In this document: piece by piece, positions 1 through 12,459 of the stretch
Layout: every line of letters begins with the position of its first letter
How positions within the stretch are numbered: the stretch's first letter is position 1
Assembly (NCBI GenBank): GCA_014338405.1
Contig: JTDE01000024.1
Location: 54,428 to 118,427 of the forward strand
DNA from: Paragonimus skrjabini miyazakii
Taxonomy: Eukaryota > Platyhelminthes > Trematoda > Plagiorchiida > Troglotrematidae
Direction of reading: 5' to 3'
Length of the DNA: 64,000 bases
Made by a program: the position numbers and the translations under genes
Notes under the pieces: model-generated
What the model saw: only the letters and a program-made list of their open reading frames with translations
Databases searched by the model: none
Told to the model about the DNA's origin: nothing

Positions 1-123
1 CGCAGAAATGTTGGTTTGTTGAAGCATTTTTATTTTGGAGGATGGAATTCCAAATTTATAGAATCTGATTGAAATGTATGCAAGAATTCATCACATAACA
101 ACCGGTAAACCAAAAATACTTAC

Positions 124-311
124 ATTACTATCGATAAGTCTTATCAACAACAGGACTATTCTTATTGACCAAAAGTGTTGAAGGCAGTCTGGAAAGGATT
201 CCTGTATGTTAGAAGCAAGGTCATGCGAAGCGACCTCTGAACAACATTGTTTACAGGTAGCAATGTTTAATGGTTGAACTTTGATTTGACCTCTATCTAA
301 CCATCTTAACT
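124..311 (-). CDS. possible internal exon, unknown protein
   Basis: An open stretch of 62 codons on the minus strand lies between a good acceptor (TTTATTTCAG, just above 311) and a consensus donor (GTAAGT, 118-123). The translation contains a CxxCC cluster (CKQCCSEVASHDL) followed by a hydrophobic end. No family is recognised. The exon needs one base from the previous exon and leaves none over. The nearest upstream minus-strand candidate exon ends in a different phase, so either an exon is missing or one of the calls is wrong. A chance open frame between splice-like words cannot be excluded. Confidence 0.25.
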
Positions 312-1843
312 CTGAAATAAACATTTTCACATAAATCCATCTCAAACCCATCGGGACCACTGCACTTTTTTTCGTTAATCGAAGAATACCGTTTGGAATC
401 ATCACTATTTTTCTGGCCAGTTAGACAAACTTTAATTTATGCTTCTATGTCGGGTGCAGATTACACTTTAGCTTGTCTGAACCATGCGTGTAAACTGTTC
501 ACGAAGGGCTTTGACCACTTTTGCTATGCACACTGTACACGCTGTACACTTAAAAGATAGAGTCGATAACTGATCAGCGTCCAGTGAATTGTGACGGAAG
601 TCTGCTCTGGGCTGTGCGGAAGGGAACTATATTCGCTGTGGGCTATGTTGACATGAACCGGTGATTCGGTGAATATTATTGCTGTCAATGTGTTTGTATT
701 CTAGGACTGATTAGTCGTCAACTTGCCATAGCAGAGCGTAAACAGATTGCAGGTGCCTTGAATACAAGTAGGCTGAAAAAGTTATAAATTTTTCATTTTT
801 ATCAAGCGACGAATCTATCTTCTTCTCCAAAACTCGAATCAGGGTAGACCGTTATGTTTTTAGATAAGACACAACTGTGAAAAGTCAGGGCTTTGGCTGG
901 ATTCGAACCAACGACAGACACACCATGCCTCGTTCATGTACTTACTTTAAACGTGTCGTTTGGTTTCTCAGATTGAAATTTTCTTTAAATTTTTTGTGAA
1001 ATTTACCGTAATCTACTGCATCTCTTCCTTTACAATTTTAAGATTCGTTTGTTTTAATTTATCATTTTTTTTCCTTGGAAGGTTTTTTTATCACTTGCGA
1101 ATGACAATGGTTTCATGTGCACACTAGCCTACCAGCTGGCTAAACCGCATTAACCGCCCCGATAAAAGAGTTTTCATCCATGTGTATCCTGGTCCTATTC
1201 CCGTGCGTTTAATCTAGACATGATGTGTGTGTGAATAAAACAAGAAATCGTGCGATGCAAGCCACGTGCGATGACTTATTGACACAAATATCCTTTGGTT
1301 TCGGTTATTATAACAGGTTAATTCGAAAACGAATGCCGTCAGCAATGTGACTAATGAGTAAACAAACTTGAATTGATCTAACACAACAGTCGAATTGTCT
1401 GCTATTCGGAAGAATGAGTCCATTCTCAATTCTTTATGCGTGGTTGTGGGAGGTTCGTTACTTCGAACGGAACACTCAGTGCCATAAAGTTCTACTGCTC
1501 AGAATGATGTAACGAGTTACAATCAGACAGATTTCATTTTGATTGAAAAAAGCAAAATATCACAACTCATTACTACATGTTTATTGAAAGCAACTTTTTA
1601 TTAAAGAAACTCAAGAGTTAGTTTGTATTGGTTCAATCAATAAAACATTAAAAAATGTTGAGCTGAAAATGGTCTAACGGATCATGGACTATTCTAGTGT
1701 AAACAACATTGTTGAAACCTGATATGTAGACACGGCTTCCGATATTCTATGGGTTGTTTCACACAAAACTACTTCAGACTTGAAACACGTTTACAGACAA
1801 TCTGACTAAGCTATAACAAAAAATGGTGTCCAGCTGTCTTAAC

Positions 1844-1964
1844 CAAGTTGTGTCTTAACATCAAACCCGAAGTACCACAAGAAGACCCGTGACACGATAT
1901 TCCATTAAACATGTCTGTAGAATATAATTGTGACACTTGGTTATGAACAGTTGGCTCCATTTCT
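1844..1964 (-). CDS. possible internal exon, unknown protein
   Basis: Forty codons are open on the minus strand between an acceptor (CCAACTTGCAG) and a donor (TTG|GTTAAG). The translation includes SCHGSSCGTSG. The starting phase fits the end of the candidate exon at 7229-7480 on the same strand. The donor is weak, and the call depends mainly on phase agreement. Confidence 0.15.
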
Positions 1965-3604
1965 CTGCAAGTTGGGTGCGTTAGTGGAACATAACTGGGT
2001 CGAAACAACTGTCTTTCATTTTGCTACTGGTCCTACATTTTGATGAAAAACTTCTTTCAAATGCTTTTTAGGCCATATCGGCTGCTTGCAGTGCAAACGG
2101 CTAATTGACATCGGGGCAATGAGAAAAGAAACTGCAATAACAGTTTTTGTCACCACGTCCTAGGAATTTTGATTTGTTTCGCCTAATCTAAGCAGTTTGG
2201 TATTTCTTCTCAGCTCAATTTACTTAACTGTCTTGAAAGCACAATTCCATGAAAATTGTTAAATTGTGTAGCAAACACCTTTCAGCACAAGTGATCTATT
2301 GCGTGCTTCTTATTTTCTCCGTAAGGCTCACATGACACTTTGTCCCACTTTCACAGCTCAAACGATCTCAGACCTTTTGAATGAAAGTGAGTCAGTCAAA
2401 CCAATACAAAGGACACGCAACCTGAGTTGATTTCTTCCTCATATGTTTTGTACTCACTTTACTCTGTCATTCAGTCAAATCACACAATATGTCAAACACT
2501 TTGTACAAAGTCAAGAAAATAGTTCATACTAGGTGCTTCTTTGTGCATGCAACCTTGTACAGTCAGTTTTGTTCATGAATTGTTTGTCCTGTTGCCCCAC
2601 GGTTCTTCAGAGATATATGTGAGATTGTACTAGAACAACCTCATGCTTGTGTGTGTGTGTGCGACATATTCCCTATAAACGCTACTGAACGTGTTAGATT
2701 CTCGCTTACAGTCCCAAACGTTTTTAAAGTCTGAATCGACGTACAAACCTGGAAAATTGTCTACTGCTAACGCAAGCAAAATAAGTTTTTCTCTACAGAT
2801 GTAAAATTAAATAGATCGAACACTGAGTGTCAAGTAACAACATTCGAACCTGTCCGGTGAGTATATATCAATAAAGTTTGTACATCGAATATAAAGATTA
2901 GTATTTAAAACAGTGCATTCTGTTCTGAAGTTTGAATAAAACATTTAGTGTAGGAATAGTGCTAAATGAGTACATCTCGTCGGTACCAAATTTACAACGG
3001 AATATGAATCAGATATGAATCTTCGTTTTTACAGTCACTGTTCAAGGGGAATACATTCCAGACCAATGCTAAGCAAGAATAGTTTTCACGGTCAATCTAT
3101 CTGTCCAAACAATTAACCTAGGTGCATATGCCATATACACAAAATGGACTGTGCGCAAAATTGATGACCGTGCGATAACGACGAAAAAAGCACTATTGCC
3201 CTTTTCCGGCGGTATAAGCGGTACACACAAACATGGAATAATTATTTTGTCGTGATTGCAGTGATCTGTAAGTGAAAGGAAAGAACTTTTTCCAATTGTG
3301 GTTTACGCACAAAGCCACATGCGTGCCAATCTATCATGATTGTTTTTATGCGTGTAAAGAATGGGTGGAAAATAATTATCCATATGGTCGTTTTGGAAGT
3401 ACTAGGAAGTGTAGATTGTTAACCAACTATAGAAGTATGAACCAATTTAGACAGTATCCCAAAAAACGTTATTAACTAATTACTTCATCAGAGCAAAAAG
3501 AATGCATATGTTACAGTTTTCTTTGCTCTCATTAGTAAAAAGCAAACAACTATAAGTGTTGTTCAGTTGATATAAAAACAAAGTCCCCACTAATCCTCAA
3601 TTAT

Positions 3605-3985
3605 CAAAATATCGCTCAACTCTGTGACCTAAACTTGGAGAGAATTCCTAGTCAAGGTGTCATCGACTGGAGTTAACAGAACAGTTACTGTGTCTCCTAT
3701 CGAGGTAACCTGACCATTTATCACAAACAACTGTAATTGAACGTTCACTTACGATGACACTTCGGTCGTACCTAATGTGAGGCAGGTGACGCTGTTGGTA
3801 ACAAGGCAGTTTCATGGAAATACAGTCAGAGTACTAGTTCCGGTCGTGGAAAGGATATGCACTACTGACGTGCTCTAATGAGAGCGAAAGTCCAGTCTAT
3901 TGCTTCTTTTCAAAAGTAGCTGACTGGAAAGTCTATCTGAACGCGAAGGTTGCGATCAGGTTTGTATGATGTTGAACGTATAACA
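3605..3985 (+). repeat. hammerhead-bearing SINE-like repeat (near full length, diverged)
   Basis: A copy of the family best seen at 46.1-46.6 kb. In order it has a leader (about 3605-3780, with the block ACAGTTACTGTGTCTCCT), a degenerate tRNA-like A box (GTGACGCTGTTGG near 3787), a B-box-like word (TACTAGTTCCGG near 3832), the hammerhead segment (3859-3903) and the body ending near 3985. The hammerhead keeps stem II (GCTCT-AATG-AGAGC) and GAAA. The first core box reads CTGACGT instead of CTGANGA, and helix I has one mismatch, so this copy should be inactive. Confidence 0.7.
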
Positions 3986-5276
3986 AGCGTTAAACATGCA
4001 AGTTTCATACGCCCTACAAATATGGACAAGCAATGACCAGACACTCCTACCAACACATCACGTGTTACGTAATCGGAAAAATAGCAACCCGATAGGTCAC
4101 CTCAGTTACTTTTTGTGCACACAACGTCGTTTGACATGTTCAGATGAACATCACTTCGGAATGAGTCAGTAATTTAGGCTTCCAACCACGCAGCAATGTT
4201 TTGAGTGAACTTATTGGGTCAACTTGACCACCTGTCATCACAAGTGGTTTATCAACCGATGACGTTGGCTTTCGAGCAGTCAGTTCACCAAGTTGAACCG
4301 AATGCATCGACAGTTGTTTTATTAATTGTGAGATGTGTTTGGTCAATTACTGTGATAGGTGATAATCTGTTCTGTATATGTATACCTCATTGCAACCGTA
4401 TGTGAACAGGTACATAACAAGGGAAACAGAAGAGTTTGACGAACTACTTTCATGATTACAAAGAACTGGTCCTTTGGGATTTGAATTAGATATAATTGTA
4501 CAGCCTCCTATCTTGGAGCCAGGGTAGTCTTTAGTATGTGAATAGTATAACAATATCCACCATTAATAAGCGGTCAACCATTGAATATCACAAAATATCC
4601 GTTACGTATACCATTGTGTGGTTTGTGTTGGAGATTACAATTTCGAATCCGCTCAATCGTTAATCATCATTTCAACAAAACTCGTGTTGACTCCAGTAAA
4701 CAAATGACAAAACGAAAAATTACTTTGTTGGTAGGAACGTTCGATGCACACTTCGATCACATATCGAGACCAGCAAGGTACATGGAACACTGCCGTGAAC
4801 AAATGCTAATCCGCAAGTCACATTATGGCGTTGGCTTGTTTGGCGCATTTGTCTCTTCAAGTCTGTATTTTTAACCGATGTTGATATATAACACAACAAA
4901 ATTCTAGTTGGCGATCATTAGTATTCGTTCATGTAGATCATTATTTTCTTCCTCACTTTTAGCTGTCTCCAAATTTTCTTCTTCATACGAGTGAAAATTT
5001 TCCTTAACTATCAGTATCAGTCGATTGAAAGAACGTCCTGTGCGATATACTCTGATCATATCATTAAGGATGACATCATCACACGCTTTTGTGGGATAGT
5101 TTAATCTCTCCAGATAGTAGAATGGTGCAGGCCACAGGTTATTTCAAACACACTGCTGCTATTCAAGAGTTTTGCCCCTCGTTTGTTGATTGCAAACTTT
5201 CACTCCGAAATTCGTTAGCAGTAACAATACTCGCATAGTTGCACTCTTGTCGTACATTCAATTTGTCATTATATAG

Positions 5277-5484
5277 AGTTGGCCAGCTGCAACCGGACGA
5301 CCGAGCGTTCCCAGGTCAGATCACTAGATTCGTCTATGTCTCAAAGATGACCGATTTCCAAAGCGACAAACATTCAAGGGCGCTGCCACACACTTTCAAA
5401 TATCCAGCACACACCTTGCTCCTCCTAGTCACTCTTGCTCAGATGTTGTACGATGGCGTTATTGAGCCTCATCAACTGCTCTGA
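5277..5484 (+). CDS. possible terminal exon with a membrane segment
   Basis: From an acceptor (GTCATTATATAG) the frame stays open for 68 codons to a TGA. Base composition is more even than in the surroundings. The translation is hydrophilic at first (VGQLQPDDRAFPGQ) and then has a strongly hydrophobic run (HTLLLLVTLAQML). A GTAAGT lies just after the stop, so a smaller exon in another frame (acceptor TCTTGCTCAG near 5440, donor near 5489) is an alternative. No family is recognised. Confidence 0.25.
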
Positions 5485-6949
5485 AACTGTAAGTAACGGT
5501 GGACTGCGCAGGAACCGAATGACCAACCTGAACCAACTTTCAAGCACTGGTCGCCCACCCACGTCGAGATGTTAATTAAGCATGCGGTTTAGACAGTTAT
5601 AAACGAAAGTTACGTCAGCATGCATAAAAAATGACCAAAATGGTTACTTTATCGTTCTAATATCAACCAGTTACGTTGTTTTTGGAAGCCATGACAAATG
5701 TGGTTGACGAAATCTACGTCCATCCTAGTGGTGTGCGCTGAAGTCCAGTAAATGCTAATGATGTCATGCAATAACTTGAGAGAGGGATACAGAGGGGAAT
5801 ATGAAGAAATAACACCAATCCAACTCAATTACGTCCAATTGTCCATTCAGTGATTAACAAAACCAAGTGACCCATATCCGATAAACTATTATTTTCTACA
5901 AGTCGGCCGCGTACTACGAGGTGTAACGGCGGAAACTAACATGACACACTAGCCTGATGCTCAGTCGAGCATGAAACGGACTGGATGTTAACAGGCGCAC
6001 GGAAGCATGACTAAGACAATGGTTGATTTGTTTTAGGAACAAGACGACCTTGTGGAGGGAAATGTGTTTGTTTCTTTAAGACTTAGGTTTGGAACTAAAT
6101 TAAACTGATGATTTTTAGATTCAGAACTTGTCTTGATCACTACAGCACAAGATACTCTACTTGGTGGAAGGCTTTCTTAGTTAAAAGTTCAACTACGCCT
6201 GGCTTTTGAACTACTCTAAAGGAACAATTTAAAGCAAACTGTATAGATTTGTAAAGCTTCTTGATGCTCAGCCTCAAACCGAAATCCCGTGACCGGTGTC
6301 ATCCTTATTTGGGCCCATTGGGTAAGGATACTCTGAATGGCGAACGAACCGGCTACTCTTCGCGGCTCTACTTCACTCAGCCACCAGTACCATGGGTGGT
6401 GCTTGTGTAATTCCCATAGGTTGTTTTAGTAGCACTGGGTGAAAGTCCGCAGATGAATGATCAGAGTATGGAGGCCGAAAAGGTTGATTACCCCTTAATA
6501 AGTAGTCTGTTTTGTCAGCAGCCATTTTTGGCAATTTTCATCGGACTTTTACAATTACAAAAGATACATAAAAAATAGAACAAGTCCAATAGGTCGTAAA
6601 AACCATAGAAGTGAGGCAGATCACAATCAAATAGAGGAACTTGGGCTTATTCCTGAATGCTTGGGATTGTCACACGTGGCTGCCATGCGACACACGTTCG
6701 TCGGTGTGAAATGGTTCACTCTTGGTCGAGTTTCAAGTAGTTGTCGAATAACTGGCCAGCAGAGTTGAAGTGTCTGCACGAGCTGTTTTTGGACACACAG
6801 ACAGGGGTTGTAGAGTCTGACAGCAATAGATTCAATTGTTTATAACATTTGCAATCTGACTACTGTTGGGTGGATCTGGCGAAGCTTGTAGATGATTCGA
6901 AAAACCTCCTGCGGGCCTATGTAGTGGCGATTGTCAAGTAAACGGGAAC

Positions 6950-7100
6950 CGATCGCACTGGAGATGGACTTTGTTAAACCATCGTGGGACTATTTGATAG
7001 TTTAAGGCTAACCACGAAATACTAGTTCCTGTTGTATGGGAATAAGCACTGCATCACGTTTGTCATGTAATGAACGAGCAGCGATTTTGCTAACTGTGAG
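6950..7100 (+). repeat. degenerate copy of the hammerhead SINE-like repeat
   Basis: The string TACTAGTTCC followed by a GCACT..ACGT..TAATGA..GAGC pattern lines up with the tRNA-like B box and hammerhead part of the copy at 3.6-4.0 kb, with many changes. The ribozyme core is gone. This is an old copy recognised only by alignment by eye. Confidence 0.3.
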
Positions 7101-7228
7101 CATCTACATAAAACGGTTCCTTAAGGTTCCACATTTTCCCTAGTAAACCGCGTCATCACCTTAACCCAATGAGTGACAACTGGCTTGAATTAGTACAAGT
7201 GGCCTACCCGGCTTAGAGGTGCAGTTAC

Positions 7229-7480
7229 CTCGAATATCGTGCAAATAGGGTGGCGTTAACCAAACATGTTAATGCAAGATTACACATGGATGACACCCAC
7301 TCTGTCACACTGTCGTCAGAGCTATACGCAATGTTGTCTTCAGCATCCTCGTTGACTGACTGTATCATGATCTGTTTCCTGGTCAGTGGCTTGTATGCTC
7401 CTCTTTGATTAAGTATGGGCTTCAGTGCTGATTTCGTCCGCTCCAGCAAGGTAAGGACTCCTAATTGGGACTGGGAAGCA
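7229..7480 (-). CDS. possible internal exon, unknown protein
   Basis: A minus-strand frame open for 83 codons ends at a donor (CGAG|GTAACTG). If the acceptor is GGCTTTTACGAATAG, the exon starts in the phase left by the candidate exon at 8357-8510. The translation is polar with an acidic patch (SVNEDAEDNIAYSSDD) followed by EWVSSMCNLALTCLV. No family is recognised. A plus-strand donor-like GTAAGG lies within the same stretch, so the opposite strand is a competing reading. Confidence 0.25.
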
Positions 7481-8356
7481 CTATTCGTAAAAGCCAACAC
7501 AGATCAGTGGAGGATTCAGGTGAGCAGAAGCAGGAAACCAACAAAGCTTATAATTATTACAGGACAAGTAATTTAAAAAAAGATTTGGATGCAACGGAAA
7601 GGGTAGCTTAAGGTAGTGGTTTTTTTCACGCCTAATCTTCTTTCCAGAGTTTAAAGGAAGAATATAGACAAGACCTCTTTCTGTGCGGGGCAAAATATTT
7701 AATTTTCTGGTGGGCTGCTAAAACAGAAATTCGTGAATTTAGTGAGTAACTTGGGTATCAAACACTTCCGTGTCATCAGAAAATGACTACCTGTTCAGAA
7801 GTAACTATTAATTACTGTTGTACACGGAATCTTTGAAACTTAATCACCAAGCCCTAGGAAGATATGTTCACAGAAGTATAGTATCTGTCCAAAGCGACAC
7901 TTTTCTATACCTAGCTCACACTGGCAATCAGAAAAAGCTGATTATATGCATCACGTGTGTCCAACTGGGAATGAAGTGTTCTTTGATGGAGCACGACTAT
8001 TGAAGATTTTGCCACAGTAGGTACTTTTGAACTTCTCTGAGAGTAACCACTATGGAGGAGAGGGTTAACCAACTTTTTATCACAGTGTACGTAGCATTTT
8101 TATTGTCTACAGTATACTGTATTTATCACGAGCGACTTATAAACAGGATCATGTTGGTTGAACAGAGTATATTCCAGGAACATTCGACTCCAGTAAAAAT
8201 AGAATAACTCATGTTACTGTCTACTGTTTCATTCTGTGTTTAATTGCTCTACGAAAGTTTACTTGTTCGTTTCTAATTACAATATGCCTGAATAGACCCT
8301 CATAGGTAGATTGTGCGCCACATCCTTGTTAACATAAAAAATGGCATAAAACGAAC

Positions 8357-8510
8357 CTTAGTGACAACCGGTGACAACTTTCGCGATCAAGTAGATTGTT
8401 CTGCAATACTTTTGGTAAAGCATTCACTAGCATTGGAGACTGCAAGGTTCGATATGATAATTTGGTTTTGCCCAATACGAGATTCAGGCCTTGCGCGGTT
8501 GCTTTCAATT
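8357..8510 (-). CDS. possible internal exon, unknown protein
   Basis: A strong acceptor with a pyrimidine tract (TTTTGTCTGTCCCAG) is followed by 50 open codons (LSYRTLQSPMLVNALPKVLQ within) and a weak donor (CTAAG|GTTCGT). Its phase matches the candidate exon at 7229-7480, giving a two-exon chain on the minus strand. An unknown helical protein segment is possible. The evidence is splice signals and phase only. Confidence 0.25.
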
Positions 8511-8929
8511 CTGGGACAGACAAAATAGTGTAATAATAACAGAACTTAACGTTTCAAAACAATTCCAACAAACTGCTTCGTTACGAAAGGAGTTGGCTGT
8601 AAAATAAGTCGGATTGCAAAAAATTTAGTCCGTTTGCGTGATGCTGAATTTATAAATACCGAATCCACGACCATGTAAATGGTTCTATAGTGCATACGTT
8701 ATGTGCGAAAACTACTGCAGACATATTGATGTTGGCTTATAGATTATTTGGAAACTGGCGTTTATAAGAATTTTATAGGTCAAAAGTTTCAATAGTTGCT
8801 AGCGTTTGTTTTGATGAAAATGCTGCACCCATGTAAGAAGCGTGCAGAACATGGCAATATTTGATATTCTGGTCAGAAACTGAACAATGCTCACGTATGA
8901 TCGCAGTTACTATATTCATATGGTAGACC

Positions 8930-9075
8930 ATAATTTATAATTGATGGGAGAAATTAAGTGGGCTTTGCAATCGGTCCATTCCGAAAGGAGACACTGTAGG
9001 ACTTTCTACGAATAGGCTGAGCAACACGTAGCGATAAACCAATGATCCCAAATGATCAAAACAAGATTGGATCGC
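8930..9075 (-). repeat. degenerate leader of the hammerhead SINE-like repeat
   Basis: The minus-strand leader block of the repeat is recognisable: GGAGACACTGTAG aligns with GGAGACACAGTTG of the copy at 46.37 kb, and the flanks (GGTCCATTCCG, GATAAACCAATGATCCC) align further. The tRNA-like and ribozyme parts are absent. Confidence 0.3.
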
Positions 9076-9584
9076 AATGTTACTGAACTATTGAACAAAT
9101 TATCAAAGTTAATAATTAGATAACCTCAACAATTTCGACCGACGAATCGTTTCTGGAAGATGAATTACCAGTTGGTACTGAACAGGCAAGGATGAACTAT
9201 AATCACATAATATGGCATTCATGTTCAACATAGTTCTTCCGAGCATACAACAGATTCAAAAACAGTGAGGACGAGCCGAGCTCTAAAACGATAATGCACA
9301 CACAACTCAAGTAAGATAAAACAACCGGCAACTGGCTATTCGCACAATTATTAAGTTGACGCGATAAAACAAAAATATCAAGTTCAAGGTCCAATTAACG
9401 GCCAGAAACAGGAGAGGTGGAACACACGGGGATAACTATTTATGGGGCATAGGGTTAAGTCAGATTTTCACATGATTGAACTTCGAAAGTCGATACAGAC
9501 ACTATATACGCGGCTTGATCTCATAGTGCTAATCCCTATCACTGCTTGTATTTAAAAATCAGTCGGGCTTTTAGAAAGCAACTT

Positions 9585-9700
9585 TGCTGACTAGTACGCC
9601 AACATCCTTACACTAGACAAGACCAATTTATCACATACGAAAGTTCAACCATATTCCCTTGTAGGCAGTTAAAAAGATAGCATTATTCCAAATTGAACAA
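9585..9700 (-). repeat. degenerate tRNA-like/leader part of the hammerhead SINE-like repeat
   Basis: The segment around 9630-9665 (TTTATCACATACGAAAGTTC) aligns on the minus strand with the leader immediately upstream of the A box in the copy at 46.1-46.6 kb. No ribozyme core is present. Confidence 0.3.
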
Positions 9701-10447
9701 CACTCACGTGTAGGTACGACGCGGCTGTTCAGATGGGTTTCGCAGTCACCACCCTTTGATCAGAAACATTGGACTAAGGTTTCGCTCATTCTGATGCTCG
9801 TTTAAACGAGTTTGGTATAGATTCGCTTCGTATCTCTGATTTCTTATCAACAAAGTTCACTTTGTGTTCGTTGAAAGTCGCTGAAACTTTCTGGCTTTTG
9901 ATCTTATCATTGAGCATTTGTTAACACTCTTTTTCTGTCTTGAAGATTCTTTTAAACAGATTGTCAGCTAATGAAGCCTGCTTTGTTTACGTGTCCGCTA
10001 ACTGGAAAGACATTTCATATGCGCCAATCTATCATGATTTCAGTATGCGATGTCTGTTCATCCAACATCCATTCAAGGGTTTGTTTAGGTATTGCCAGTT
10101 TGATGGTGATATTGTGGTGACTTTTGACTCATTTAAAAGTTTATGTTGAGTCTCGCAATTATCTGATATACAACTTAGGGCATGTGGAAAATGGACTGGC
10201 TGTTATCTATTGAGAGTATTTGAACGAACACATCAAAGTTAGAACATATGGGACGTCTTAGGAAATGAATTTTAGCATCAAATTAGGATTTCCGAGAGAC
10301 AACATGTTCATGATACTCTCGTGCTTGAAAATAGTTTAAAATAATGAATTCAAAAATGGAAGGAAACTGACCTTCAAGTCTTGCTATAACGAAATCAGTT
10401 GTTAGCATGAAGTTCTGAATCTTGGCGGGTCATTCACTTTTGCCCAG

Positions 10448-10692
10448 CTGAAAGTTGCGTTGGTGTTCGATCACACTTGGCAAAGGCAGACACGGCACGT
10501 TTGATCAGTGGAACACTGAATGATATTCTACAGTGGTTATTTAAACAACCGATTTCCGGAGGCAAGTTAAACGTACGTGACTGTGCAGCCTTTTTGCAGC
10601 GAGAGCCTTGCACTTTACTTGACATGCAAGAGGCCACTAAACGGTACCAACTAATCCCGACAAGTGGCTTTGCCCGAGAATGTACAATGTGA
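10448..10692 (+). CDS. candidate terminal exon, unknown protein
   Basis: After an acceptor with a pyrimidine-rich tract (CATTCACTTTTGCCCAG) the frame is open for 80 codons to TGA. The translation has balanced, gene-like composition (LNDILQWLFKQPISGGKL, then VRDCAAFLQREPCTLLDM) and ends FARECTM. Base composition here is more GC-rich than the flanks. The exon needs one base from an upstream exon, which I could not find. The minus strand is also open (97 codons), so strand choice rests on composition and the acceptor. Confidence 0.35.
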
Positions 10693-11158
10693 TTGCATGA
10701 GCTGTGTGGACTGAGCCCTATAAACAAACCTGTCTATTTTTATCTAAAAATGGATGTGAGACAGAATAGTTACCTCAGAGATCTACTGTCGTGAATTTTG
10801 ATAAAACGAACTAAATAAGACAGACGAGACAAAAACCACTATCAGTTAACACGGGAATTTCCGGGAAACGTTACTTATAAAGGAATAACACTTAACTTAC
10901 ACATTTCGCGGGAACATCGAAATTGATTACTCTAAAGACAGTGTGAACAGATTTCTTTTTACATTTAATCCTATAATTCAGTAAGTACATATAGAAAGTT
11001 TCTTGTTTAACAAAATGAAAACAGACAACAAACGTGCATGATGAACATATACTTTGTTCAGTACAAAAACTTGCCAAGTTTTCTGTTGTAAGAGATAAAT
11101 GAGAGTTTGAATCCTCACCCATTGTAAGAAGCTAGTCGGAAAAGGGTTCCTAACTTAC

Positions 11159-11218
11159 GTTTGAATACATCCAAGTGGGTTTTAGTACTGTCCAACTTTT
11201 GGCAATTCCAAGTGATCT
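11159..11218 (-). CDS. possible small internal exon
   Basis: A 60-base exon candidate on the minus strand sits between an acceptor (TACTGCTGTTTACAG) and a consensus donor (AAAC|GTAAGTTAG). The 19 codons include WNCQKLDSTKTHLDVFK. It is too short to assign. Nearby (10901-10931) is a second tiny splice-bounded segment whose phase does not fit it. Confidence 0.18.
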
Positions 11219-12459
11219 CTGTAAACAGCAGTATAGCTGAAAATTCTTTTCTTATCCTTGTTATGTGCAAATTTGTTTCCGTACATTTAATTTTGCGTGA
11301 AGGAATAGTTATGAATAATATTCCATAAGTTTCCACGAAGACGAGATGTTATTATTGTTGGCTTTTACTAATCCACTGATTAACACTTGTCGGCGCAAGC
11401 AAAATATTGCAGTCAAAGGACACAAGGTACAACAGTAATTCAATTCACAGAATTCTGTCGTCTGTGAGTAACACAAACATTTGGATGAACTTATGGACCG
11501 AGTGAAATTCAGGATGAAGTAACATTTATCATATTGGCGCACATGTGCCTTAGTTCACTTGCTAGTAAATAACACTCATCGAAGATGAAATAATGTTTGA
11601 TCCACTACAGTATACCAGTCGCCCGTTGAACACGACGTCAGTATGTCATCGTAATCATAAAACTCACAAATTCACAAGTATCTTGACGTTTTATTTATCA
11701 GCCTTCTGCAGCCAGTTCTATGCGACCAGAAGCAACTCAGTGTTGGCCTTTTGTATCATGATGTTATGAGTTATGACTACAGCGTGCGAAATTAATACTC
11801 AAAATATTCCGCCTAAATACTTCAGCGACTCAACGCTCCGTATAAAATAACAAAATAAAACATGGCTACTGATATCTATTAAAGTAGTGACTAACGAATT
11901 TCACAGTTTGAAGCAGACGAACAATTAACTCTTGCTGATAAAGATTCACGCCGGCAATCTAGTGGGCAGAAGTGTTTTGCCAACAGGCCTTATTTTCCCC
12001 TTCCTCATACAGTAGAAATATGGGGAACTCAATTTTCCGACTACAAACCAATTAAATCACTGTTCCTCTAGGACTCCTTGTAATTACCAGCACATTAAGA
12101 AACCAGCAACAAAATGTTTTACGACAGAATAGATAGTGTTTCATTTTTATGGACTTTTGCTCACGTTAACTGGATGACTTTCTTAGCTATAAAAATTGTT
12201 GTGTTTGGTTTGAACTGTTCGGTTGTAACGGATATGTATTTGCCATCAGGCAGTGCGGTGGGGTTAGTATACCAACAAAATTATAATTTAATCAAACCAA
12301 ATAACAGATGGTTTGTTTTGGAGACTGAGTGCGGTTTTTTCGTCGAAATGATTTTTAAGATAATCATCAGTATCGAAACTAGGTGCCGCTTTCATGATGT
12401 CGAAGTTTAATTACGTTTTTAGGTCACATCATCACTGTTCTGCTCGGAGACACATAGTA

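Noticed and set aside
890..920. B-box-like GGTTCGAATCC on the minus strand
   Set aside because: No A box or cloverleaf could be drawn, so it is not a tRNA gene.
3325..3350. GCCAATCTATCATGATT shared with 10022-10038 and read as PIYHD in both frames
   Set aside because: A 17-base match with no clear extension; too little to claim a repeat or domain.
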